From Sulfolobus acidocaldarius SUSAZ (lineage in GTDB: Archaea > Thermoproteota > Thermoprotei_A > Sulfolobales > Sulfolobaceae): a stretch of DNA of 64,000 nt. The stretch lies in contig CP006977.1 of the NCBI GenBank assembly GCA_000508305.1, positions 1,148,621 to 1,212,620 of the forward strand, in the 5' to 3' direction. The notes below the pieces were generated by a model. That model ran no database searches and had not been told where the DNA came from. It worked only from the letters and a program-made list of their open reading frames with translations. A program made the translations under genes and the position numbers. This document shows positions 57,177 to 64,000 of the stretch, one piece after another. How positions within the stretch are numbered: position 1 is the stretch's first letter; each line of letters begins with the position of its first letter.

Positions 57177-57356
57177 TTACCTTATTATTAGTGATGTAGT
57201 TAACTGTACAATGTAAGCGATGAGACCAACTACAGCCATAACTAAAAGTGTAAGCCTAATACTGTAATTAAATGAATCTTTGTCTGGTTTCTTGGCTACA
57301 CTAATTATTCTCTTCCAGTCTTCTCGTAGCCTTTTTATAATGTCAGAAATTTTCAT
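57177..57356 (-). CDS. secE: Protein translocase subunit SecE (Sec61 gamma)
   Basis: 59 aa from ATG 57356 ([24 protein letters not shown]); six further codons upstream are optional. An amphipathic helix is followed by one transmembrane segment ([20 protein letters not shown]), the SecE/Sec61-gamma pattern. It clamps SecY in the membrane. ftsY lies just upstream, so targeting and translocation genes are together. Confidence 0.9.
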   Translation of the reverse strand: MKISDIIKRLREDWKRIISVAKKPDKDSFNYSIRLTLLVMAVVGLIAYIVQLTTSLIIR

Positions 57357-57389
57357 TATACTAAAAACTTTCATTTACGAATTTTAACT

Positions 57390-58496
57390 TTAACTACTGA
57401 ATATCCTTTCTACAAACCAGTCTGGTGAGAAGGGAATTAAATCGTCATAATTCTGACCTACTCCCATATATACTACAGGTTTTTTCAATTCATACGCTAA
57501 TGAAAGAGCTATTCCACCTTTAGCATCTGCATCTACTTTGGTAAGAATTACTGCATCATATCCAACATTATTTTCAAAATGTCTAGCCTGTTCTAATGCA
57601 TCACTTCCTGCTAGCGAATCTAATATCAAGATCCTAAAATCAGGTTTTGCTATCCTTAAAACCCTCTTAAGTTCTTCAACTAAATCAGAGTCTATATGCA
57701 TTCTCCCGGCTGTATCAATAAGTACTACATCTATATTTCTGCTCTTAGCAAAACTTATGGCATCGAATGCTACTGACGCTGGATCACCACCGTATTTTCC
57801 TCTTATTAATTGAACCTCTAATTTTGATGCGTGATAAGCTAACTGCTCTTGCGCCGCAGCTCTAAATGTATCTGAGGCTGCAATAATCGTAGATAAATTA
57901 TTTTTCTTCAGCATGTTTACTACTTTTGCTATAGTAGTAGTTTTACCTACTCCATTAACTCCAAAGAATATTATTACAAATGGCTTCTTTCCACTACTTC
58001 TTATTTTTTCTATCAAATCTGTTTTTTGATTTTTTGTTAAAATCTCTGTTATAGATTTTTTTAGAGTATTTATTACTATTTCCTCAACTTCCTCTCTTCT
58101 ACTGACCTTTTTCCCTATTAGATTATTTTTAAGATCTTCTAGTATTTTTTCCGTAACTTCATAAGATACGTCAGAATCAAGAAGTTGAAATCTGAGTTCT
58201 TCTATTACGTTATTAAGGTCGTCCTCTTTTATCGTTTTATACTTCAGGAAATCAAAGAAGGATCTTTTACTCTCCTGCTTATTTGCTTGAGCTGTTTGAA
58301 CTGAAATTTTTTCCTGTTTTTGCTCAATTTTATTTTCCTCTTGTGGCTGTTGTATATTTTGCTGTTGTTGTATAGTCTCTTCTTTTTTACTTTCTAATTG
58401 GTCTGTTTGTCTGGTTTCAGGTTCCTTTTTATTCTCTTCTCCACTAATTTTATCTAAAAAATTTGAGAATGCTTTTTTTAATCTATCAAAACAAAT
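57390..58496 (-). CDS. ftsY: SRP receptor FtsY
   Basis: GTPase receptor for signal recognition particle. The frame encodes FDRLKKAFSNFLDKISGEE, a Gln/Glu/Lys-rich linker, then the NG domain with GVNGVGKTTTIAK, DTFRAAAQEQL, DTAGRMH and TKVDADAKGG. About 368 aa. No in-frame ATG, GTG or TTG exists between the upstream stop (58500-58502) and TTG 58016 inside the NG domain, so initiation probably uses ATT 58496 or ATA 58499, coupled to the pfdA stop. Confidence 0.9.
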   Translation of the reverse strand: MCFDRLKKAFSNFLDKISGEENKKEPETRQTDQLESKKEETIQQQQNIQQPQEENKIEQKQEKISVQTAQANKQESKRSFFDFLKYKTIKEDDLNNVIEELRFQLLDSDVSYEVTEKILEDLKNNLIGKKVSRREEVEEIVINTLKKSITEILTKNQKTDLIEKIRSSGKKPFVIIFFGVNGVGKTTTIAKVVNMLKKNNLSTIIAASDTFRAAAQEQLAYHASKLEVQLIRGKYGGDPASVAFDAISFAKSRNIDVVLIDTAGRMHIDSDLVEELKRVLRIAKPDFRILILDSLAGSDALEQARHFENNVGYDAVILTKVDADAKGGIALSLAYELKKPVVYMGVGQNYDDLIPFSPDWFVERIFSS

Positions 58497-58945
58497 TATT
58501 CACCTTTTTTACCTTGCACTTGAGAAAGAATTTCTGCAATTTGATTATAGGCGTCTATTGACTTAGATAATTCACCTTGTATATTTTTAGATACTTCAGC
58601 CAACTGTTGCTCTCTATCATCCAGAATTTTCTTAGCTGCTTGTGGATCAACTTCTGCGTAATAATTTAATCCTAAGTGTATTAGAACCTTATTCTTATCT
58701 ACACTGTTTACCTTGAATACTATATTGCCTTTTCTGTCGCCAAATAACAAGTATTCCTGATTTTCCTTACCTATCTCGTCCACGGCACTTTTTGACGCTC
58801 TTACTGCTTCCAATGATTCTAGTACCTCTGCTAGGTTCTTCTGAAGGGTATCTATATATTGTCTTAGTGCAGTTGCTTGATCATACAGGTATGCTATATA
58901 TTCAGCCGCTTGTTGTTGCTCTGCTTCTTCACTCATTTCTATCAC
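58496..58945 (-). CDS. pfdA: Prefoldin alpha subunit
   Basis: 149 aa; two long coiled-coil helices flank a beta-hairpin region ([36 protein letters not shown]). It forms the prefoldin hexamer with beta subunits and delivers unfolded proteins to the thermosome. GTG 58945 overlaps the rpl18a stop by 4 bases; ATG 58936 is the alternative. Confidence 0.93.
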   Translation of the reverse strand: MIEMSEEAEQQQAAEYIAYLYDQATALRQYIDTLQKNLAEVLESLEAVRASKSAVDEIGKENQEYLLFGDRKGNIVFKVNSVDKNKVLIHLGLNYYAEVDPQAAKKILDDREQQLAEVSKNIQGELSKSIDAYNQIAEILSQVQGKKGE

Positions 58946-59202
58946 ATTATAATTTTATCTAGCTTTGCTAAATCTCTTATTGTCTTGTCAGTGATTTCAT
59001 CTTCCTTAACTTCTTTGATCTCTTGTATGTGTATGTTGTATCGTTTAATTTTATTTTTTCCACCAAGTTGACTATAAATGTATTCAATTGCTTGTTTTTC
59101 ATTTAAAGCTCTAACATATTTTGTGAATTTTTGACTTGTAGGAAATCTTGACACACTAAATATGGCAGTTCCTCTGACCATGAAAATTTTTACTTCAGTC
59201 AT
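58942..59202 (-). CDS. rpl18a: Ribosomal protein L18Ae (LX)
   Basis: 86 aa from ATG 59202 ([15 protein letters not shown]). The family core [31 protein letters not shown] is intact. It begins one base after the aIF6 stop. Confidence 0.92.
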   Translation of the reverse strand: MTEVKIFMVRGTAIFSVSRFPTSQKFTKYVRALNEKQAIEYIYSQLGGKNKIKRYNIHIQEIKEVKEDEITDKTIRDLAKLDKIIM

Positions 59203-59203
59203 A

Positions 59204-59875
59204 CTAATCACTAAATGCTCTTTGGATTCTTAAAATCTCTGCTCCCGTTGTTGAGGAACCTACTAGAACTCCATTTCTGTTAGCCACTAATCCACTTCTT
59301 ATAAAGACGCTCCCAAAATTTACAGTTCCAGAATCTAACTTTACTTTAAATAATTCACTCAATTTTTTCAACTCTTCTTCAGTTGCGTCAATATGTACTA
59401 AACCAGCTTTGTCTGTAATTACTGCCACTGATCCTACTGTAATTATATTCGCTATTGTACCCTTAATTGCATTATCAATCTGCAGTGCTTTCTTTACCTT
59501 ATTTATTTCCGCCTCAGAAAGATCTTGGTAAATAAGTGCGCCATGAGTATTGGATAATATGATATTTCCTAAAGCGGTAGGTCTAATATCCACAACCTCA
59601 ACTCTTACGTCTTTAGCCTGTTCCTTTATGATCTTTATTTCATCTGCCAGAGCTGTTCTAGGTAAGAGGATTACATCATTATTTCCTGTAACCAAAATAC
59701 CTACTAGCACGCTTTTAGATATGGTAGTCTGTATAATTTCTGTTTTTAGTATTCCCTGAATTTTCTCTATTACTTCTTTGTCGTCTATTTTAGGTATAAT
59801 TGTATATTTATCATTAGTAAATATATAAATACCTATATTGTCTGTACCAAAAATTGATAACTTATCTAAGATCAT
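59204..59875 (-). CDS. eif6: Translation initiation factor 6 (aIF6)
   Basis: 223 aa pentein-fold protein that binds the large subunit and prevents subunit joining. Repeats such as [32 protein letters not shown] and [16 protein letters not shown]-like segments mark the family. It overlaps rpl31e by 4 bases. Confidence 0.94.
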   Translation of the reverse strand: MILDKLSIFGTDNIGIYIFTNDKYTIIPKIDDKEVIEKIQGILKTEIIQTTISKSVLVGILVTGNNDVILLPRTALADEIKIIKEQAKDVRVEVVDIRPTALGNIILSNTHGALIYQDLSEAEINKVKKALQIDNAIKGTIANIITVGSVAVITDKAGLVHIDATEEELKKLSELFKVKLDSGTVNFGSVFIRSGLVANRNGVLVGSSTTGAEILRIQRAFSD

Positions 59876-60261
59876 TCACTCTTAATTGCAAGTCTAGCTA
59901 AATATGTTTTTTCTCCGATTCTTTTGACAGCTATCCTTACTCTTCTTACTATTTTATCTCTACCATTTATGGTTATTGCCTTTGCTAATAGTGGATCAAT
60001 AATTACTTTTTCAGCTCCAAAATGTCTCTTTACCATATATCTCACATACTTTATGGCTCTTTTAGTTCTGGTAGTTTTTCTTCCCATTATTACTCTTCTA
60101 AAGTTTATAACCATTTCAAAGTTTTCTTTCTCTGGCTTAGATTTCTTTTCTTCTTTCGTTGTAGTTGTTGCCTGTTGCGGCTTTTGTTCCTCTTTCTTCT
60201 GTTGTTGTAATTCTGATGTTTTTTGCTCTTCTTGTTTAGTAGCAGTAGTTTCCTGGCTCAT
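59872..60261 (-). CDS. rpl31e: Ribosomal protein L31e with long N-terminal extension
   Basis: 129 aa. The L31e core ([33 protein letters not shown]) begins near residue 50. The first 48 residues are a Gln/Lys/Glu/Thr-rich low-complexity extension that most archaeal L31e proteins (about 85-90 aa) lack. An internal ATG at residue 50 exists, but the ATG at 60261, 4 bases after rpl39e, is well placed. Confidence 0.9.
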   Translation of the reverse strand: MSQETTATKQEEQKTSELQQQKKEEQKPQQATTTTKEEKKSKPEKENFEMVINFRRVIMGRKTTRTKRAIKYVRYMVKRHFGAEKVIIDPLLAKAITINGRDKIVRRVRIAVKRIGEKTYLARLAIKSE

Positions 60262-60265
60262 TCAT

Positions 60266-60421
60266 TCACACCTTTAAATTATTTCTTCTCCAATTTCTCC
60301 TTAACGGATTAAACCTTATCTCAGCTTGAGTTTTTATTATGACCCAAGCAGGAATAGGAGAGTTTCTTTTTAACGCTTTGCCTAGTCTCAATTTTTTGCC
60401 TAAGGACTTATGCTTGCTCAT
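60266..60421 (-). CDS. rpl39e: Ribosomal protein L39e
   Basis: 51 aa: [20 protein letters not shown], then [18 protein letters not shown] and [11 protein letters not shown], a textbook L39e that lines the peptide exit tunnel. The start overlaps the PDCD5 stop (ATGA). Confidence 0.96.
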   Translation of the reverse strand: MSKHKSLGKKLRLGKALKRNSPIPAWVIIKTQAEIRFNPLRRNWRRNNLKV

Positions 60422-60765
60422 TTCCATCCTCTCTCTTTAATCGTAATCTTATAATCTTTTCTGGTTTGAGAGTTAAGTTGAGCTAATATTTGTTTTAGTT
60501 CATCATCAGTTATTTGTGCTTGAATTCTGCCTGATTGTGCTAACGCAATAAGCTGATTTTCTATTGCTTCTGCTAATTCAGGTCTGACTAGTTTTACATT
60601 AGTAAGTCTTTGCCTAGCCTCAGGCGTTAAGATGGTTCTTAATATAGCATCCTTTTGGGCTTCAATTTCAGCTTTTCTCTGTCTTTCTTCTAATTGTCTT
60701 CTTTGCATCTCTGTTGCTCTTTTTTTCAGAAGTTCATCTAATTCTTCATCATATTCTCCACTTAT
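60418..60765 (-). CDS. PDCD5 family DNA-binding protein, non-AUG start
   Basis: About 115 aa. The conserved N-terminal helix [20 protein letters not shown] and the core [27 protein letters not shown] fit archaeal PDCD5/TFAR19. ATG 60708 would remove the N-terminal helix, and upstream the frame holds only ATT (60768) and ATA (60765) before a stop. GGGGTGA lies 6 bases before the ATA, so I place the start there. Confidence 0.85.
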   Translation of the reverse strand: MSGEYDEELDELLKKRATEMQRRQLEERQRKAEIEAQKDAILRTILTPEARQRLTNVKLVRPELAEAIENQLIALAQSGRIQAQITDDELKQILAQLNSQTRKDYKITIKERGWK

Positions 60766-60777
60766 AATAGATCACCC

Positions 60778-61242
60778 CTATTGTAAGTATTTCTTCAAAT
60801 CTTGTTTTTTCTCAGCCAACTCTTTAAACATTTCGTATGCTAATTTATCTAAAAGGGATCTGCCCTTTGGTGATAAACTCCTTCCTCTCCTAGTTTTAGT
60901 TACAAGACCCGCTTTTTCTAATTGTTGAAGTATTGTTCTTATAGAATGAGTCGGAGCTTTAACAGATCTAGGCGGTTTAGTACCCCTTCTCTTTGAACCA
61001 GTATATAATTTTCTTGTTTTTTGTAAACCAATAGGTTCTTTATAGATGTACAGGTGTCTCAATAGGGAGGCTGCTCTTATATACCACCAATTTTCTATAT
61101 CGTCAGGCACTCTTTCCTTGAAAGATGCTGTCTTCGCAAAGTAGACCCAATTTGGTGGATTCAATTCTTTAACATTATTCTTTAGATATTCTGCAAGTTT
61201 AGGGATTAAAATATCAGCTGGAACCATCTGTACTGTTATCAT
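60778..61242 (-). CDS. rps19e: Ribosomal protein S19e
   Basis: 154 aa: [55 protein letters not shown], and [18 protein letters not shown], the S19e family pattern with a winged-helix-like fold. First gene of the translation run; TATA-like TTTTAAACC about 32 bases upstream. Confidence 0.96.
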   Translation of the reverse strand: MITVQMVPADILIPKLAEYLKNNVKELNPPNWVYFAKTASFKERVPDDIENWWYIRAASLLRHLYIYKEPIGLQKTRKLYTGSKRRGTKPPRSVKAPTHSIRTILQQLEKAGLVTKTRRGRSLSPKGRSLLDKLAYEMFKELAEKKQDLKKYLQ

Positions 61243-61270
61243 GATCTTCCAATCTATTCCGTGATTAAAG

Positions 61271-61280
61271 GTTTAAAAGT
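61271..61280. promoter_or_regulatory. TATA element between rps19e and the phosphoribosyltransferase gene
   Basis: GTTTAAAAGT contains palindromic TTTAAA centred at 61274.5, which is 32.5 bases from the rps19e ATG (61242) and 34.5 bases from the opposite ATG (61309). Confidence 0.5.
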
Positions 61281-61308
61281 TATCTGGTTTTACTAAAGTT
61301 GAGGTTTG

Positions 61309-62481
61309 ATGAGATTCTACATAGCCAACGAGAGGGATATACTTGATGGGAAGATGACTGATATATATTTCGATAGAACTATAAGGACTCTTGAACATTT
61401 AGGAATAAAAGATCTCAAAGTTAGAATGGAGGTCCATTCATATGGCTTACCAGAAGGATATAGTTGGGCGATTTTTTCTGGTCTGGAGGAAGTTTTGAAA
61501 TTACTTGAAGGAAAAGAGGTTACGGTTTATGCAATGCCAGAAGGTACTCTGTTTAAGGAAGTAGAGCCAGTCATGATAATTGAAGGCAACTATTTGGATT
61601 TTGGTGTTTTTGAAACGGCTTTTTTAGGTATATTGAGACACTATTCTAGTATTTCAACGAAAGCAGCTAGAATTAAGAAATTGGCGTTAGATAAAACAGT
61701 TCTATTTTTTGGGTTAAGGGCTCTACATCCCGCAATAGCTCCTATGGTTGATAGAGCAGCTTATATAGGTGGTTGTGATGGGGTCTCTGGGGCATTCAAT
61801 CAAGAAACAATAGGTGCAGAGCCTACAGGTACTATGCCTCACGCGCTTATGTTATCAGTCGGGGATAATGTAAAGGCTTGGAAAGCTTTTGATGAGGCTA
61901 TGCCTTCTAATGTACCAAGAATAATATTAGCAGACACATTTGAGGATGAGAGAACGGAAGTTCTCAAGGCTGCTGAGCTTTTGAAAGATAAATTATATGG
62001 AGTTAGGCTTGATACTCCATCAAGTAGAAGGGGAAACTTCAGGAAGATTATCCAAGAGATTAGATGGACTCTGAATATACATGGATATGGTCATATTAAG
62101 ATCTTCGTAAGTGGTGGGATAGATGAAGATGATGTGGTTAAATTAAGGGATATAGTGGACGGTTTTGGTGTGGGGACCAGCATATCTTTTCCACAGAGCG
62201 TTGATTTTAGTGCTGATATCGTTGAAAAGTACGTGAATGGACAATGGATTCCGTTTACCAAGAGAGGTAAATGGCCTGGAGCTAAACAGGTATATAGGTG
62301 TGGTGATTCACCAGATAGTGATATTATTACTCTATTAGACGACTATCCACCGGCTAATTTGAATTGTAAGCCCTTACTGGTAAAGTATATCGAGAATGGT
62401 AAAATAATAAGGGATATACCTACAGCTAAGGAGATAAGGGAGTATGTTATATCGCAGCTTAAAAAGCTACCTAATCTATAA
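61309..62481 (+). CDS. Nicotinate phosphoribosyltransferase
   Basis: 390 aa. NAPRT family: [42 protein letters not shown] with the substrate region, [21 protein letters not shown], and [32 protein letters not shown] for phosphate binding. It salvages nicotinate to NaMN for NAD synthesis. ATG 61309 is preferred to TTG 61306. Confidence 0.88.
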   Translation: MRFYIANERDILDGKMTDIYFDRTIRTLEHLGIKDLKVRMEVHSYGLPEGYSWAIFSGLEEVLKLLEGKEVTVYAMPEGTLFKEVEPVMIIEGNYLDFGVFETAFLGILRHYSSISTKAARIKKLALDKTVLFFGLRALHPAIAPMVDRAAYIGGCDGVSGAFNQETIGAEPTGTMPHALMLSVGDNVKAWKAFDEAMPSNVPRIILADTFEDERTEVLKAAELLKDKLYGVRLDTPSSRRGNFRKIIQEIRWTLNIHGYGHIKIFVSGGIDEDDVVKLRDIVDGFGVGTSISFPQSVDFSADIVEKYVNGQWIPFTKRGKWPGAKQVYRCGDSPDSDIITLLDDYPPANLNCKPLLVKYIENGKIIRDIPTAKEIREYVISQLKKLPNL

Positions 62482-63523
62482 GAATCTCCTTTATATTTTC
62501 TAGGCTTCTATTGAACGCAATTTCTACTATTGGTTCCATTCTTCTTATAGCATTATATAACCTTAGATGAAGTGATCTAACAACTATTGAAACTCTGTAA
62601 TTCTTAGTATTTTTACTATTTGTTGTTTCAAAATTGGTTGACTCTGTTATTAGGACTCTCCTTAATGTTCTTAGTTCCTCCATTGTCTCATTTATTATCT
62701 TCATATCTTCTTTGCTTAACGCTCTTGTTGCATGGTCAATCAGAACTATTGCTTGTTCTATTAAATCATATGTTTTATTCCAGTTATCCTTCACTTCTTC
62801 AAGTTCTTGTGGAGTTAGAGAAAGTAGATCGTTTACAGCTTCACTTACCTCATCTGCAGCCTCTTCTATAGCTTTTATCAAAATTCTATTTCCGATAAGT
62901 TGTATTCTCTTGACACCTATCATATAAGCCAAGCTTCTGTTAGTTTGAGATAGTAAAAGTTGTCTTAACGCAAGGTAATATAATCTATCTATTTCTTTCT
63001 CTAATTCTACTGTTTCCTGCAGAAAAGTTCTACTTGCCTCTTTTATTCCTAAATTAAGGTAATGTAGCATTTGCTTTAAATTGGTTGCTAATCTATTGAG
63101 AAGACTTGTCATGGTATATTTGGTTGGGTCAAGGAATGACTGTATTTGAACGTAATCTATGGTTTGGGTTGTTATTTCATATCCTATTAAACTTCTAACA
63201 GCTTCCTTTATTTTTCTTAGTAAATCTTCACTAAATGCCTTCTCTTTACTTTCTATGTCGATCTTGTCAAAACCTAATATATATAAGCCATAGATAATTC
63301 TAGTAATAATTTCAGGCATTACTGTGTTAGATATGGAAACTTTCATTTCTCTACTTACGTTTTGTACTTTCATATTTGGTGGATATACTTTCAAGCTTCC
63401 ATCTTCATCCACTTCAAGATATACGCTTTCACCTGAGGATAAACCTACTTCTTTAACCCATTCTGCTGGAAGAGATATCATTAGTGTAGATTTTCCAAAT
63501 TTTTGAACTCTTCTAACTTCCAT
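62471..63523 (-). CDS. AbrB-PhoU domain protein, second copy
   Basis: 350 aa from ATG 63523 ([20 protein letters not shown]); GTG 63532 is possible. N-terminal AbrB domain ([20 protein letters not shown]), then two PhoU-like helical repeats. A paralogue of 2128-3129 with the same layout. A TATA-like TTTTATAAG (minus, about 63559-63567) lies upstream. Its end overlaps the convergent phosphoribosyltransferase gene by 11 bases. Confidence 0.75.
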   Translation of the reverse strand: MEVRRVQKFGKSTLMISLPAEWVKEVGLSSGESVYLEVDEDGSLKVYPPNMKVQNVSREMKVSISNTVMPEIITRIIYGLYILGFDKIDIESKEKAFSEDLLRKIKEAVRSLIGYEITTQTIDYVQIQSFLDPTKYTMTSLLNRLATNLKQMLHYLNLGIKEASRTFLQETVELEKEIDRLYYLALRQLLLSQTNRSLAYMIGVKRIQLIGNRILIKAIEEAADEVSEAVNDLLSLTPQELEEVKDNWNKTYDLIEQAIVLIDHATRALSKEDMKIINETMEELRTLRRVLITESTNFETTNSKNTKNYRVSIVVRSLHLRLYNAIRRMEPIVEIAFNRSLENIKEILID

Positions 63524-63584
63524 GTTAACCACTTTTACATGTTATATACACTTCAATATCTTATAAAAGTAGTTTAAATATGTT

Positions 63585-64000
63585 TCAGAGTGTTTTAATC
63601 TCTGGTATTCTACCATAATCTTTCAGGTAAACATAACCACTATCTGTTGATGGTATAAGCCTAACTCCATAGGGTCTTCTTTTAACAATCTGTAAAACCA
63701 TTGAATCCTTTAGAATTTTTCTTATTAAATCATAATCTTTCTTTATGACCACCATATCTATACCTGCAACACACACAGATGTAAGAAGAAAAAGTCCTTG
63801 CAACGTTAAAGTTCCCTCATTAACTCTTTCTATTAGAACGTTGTCTTCAGCAACTGGTAACATTACTTCTGAAAATCCTATGGGAGTAATTTTCAATTTC
63901 CATGCCATTTCAAAAATTTCCTTATTTATTTCAGCCACAGTAGACATATTTCCGAAGGAAAATAATTTTCCGCTCCTCTTCTCTATTATTTCAGCAACAC
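63585..64000 (-). CDS. DUF711/UPF0210-like protein, C-terminal part
   Basis: The frame is open to the right edge of the window (VAEIIEKRSGKLFSFGN ahead of Met 63947), so this is the last 138 or so residues of a longer gene. LFLLTSVCVAGIDMVVI and VRLIPSTDSGYVYLKDYG resemble the end of DUF711 proteins. Function unknown. ATG 63947 is internal. Confidence 0.6.
   Translation of the reverse strand, partial: VAEIIEKRSGKLFSFGNMSTVAEINKEIFEMAWKLKITPIGFSEVMLPVAEDNVLIERVNEGTLTLQGLFLLTSVCVAGIDMVVIKKDYDLIRKILKDSMVLQIVKRRPYGVRLIPSTDSGYVYLKDYGRIPEIKTL

Noticed and set aside
60721-60752. ATGATGA and CTGA in the PDCD5 5' region as a C/D RNA
   Set aside because: The gap between them is about 16 nt, longer than usual, and no second box pair follows.

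Overview
The window is a gene-dense, AT-rich stretch of a crenarchaeal chromosome, almost certainly Sulfolobus. The grounds are a TF55-type thermosome, a CdvB-type ESCRT-III protein, a trpBADFEGC operon, a treZ-treX-treY cassette, WhiP, archaeal ribosomal proteins, leaderless genes about 26 bp behind TATA boxes, and tRNA introns at position 37/38. The trehalose cassette and FtsY fit S. acidocaldarius best; that is from memory, not a search.

Layout. 1-6.8 kb: end of gcvT, gcvH, a PAC2 protein, a small Hsp20-like protein, an AbrB-PhoU protein and the sufCBD iron-sulfur assembly operon, then a 44-aa ribbon-helix-helix gene that touches an intron-containing tRNA-Thr. 7-10.6 kb: an oxidoreductase, tRNA-Arg(TCG) carrying the broken N-terminal part of an SSV-type integrase, and argS. 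10.7-18.4 kb: small Cys-rich and winged-helix proteins, thsA, a TtcA/Ncs6-like protein without a PP-loop, and whiP, which in Sulfolobus marks replication origin oriC3. 18.4-31 kb: argF, nre, a PHP protein, the aspartate-family operon thrC-ask-asd, a UbiD protein, cdvB2, ppsA and ino1. 31-39 kb: a candidate C/D guide RNA over the 5' end of the acylphosphatase gene, the trp operon and an aminotransferase. 39-50 kb: valS, a reductase with small unknown genes, treZXY, and a second integrase remnant at tRNA-Gln. 50-61 kb: a long leftward run of translation and protein-targeting genes (rps19e, PDCD5, rpl39e, rpl31e, aIF6, rpl18a, pfdA, ftsY, secE, nusG, rpl11, rpl1, rplP0, rpl12), then alaS and a DUF434 gene. 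61-64 kb: a nicotinate phosphoribosyltransferase, a second AbrB-PhoU protein and a partial DUF711-like gene.

No insertion sequence or CRISPR array was found. The most interesting signals are: two integrase (int(N)) scars at tRNA genes; a C/D-box guide RNA candidate whose predicted transcription start falls at box C; a Ncs2/CTU2-like inactive tRNA-thiolation paralogue; a candidate oriC3 with repeats beside whiP; ftsY and the PDCD5 gene, which seem to lack any ATG, GTG or TTG start; a hairpin that could hide the rpl12 ribosome binding site; and three intergenic regions where one TATA element lies nearly equidistant from two divergent starts.
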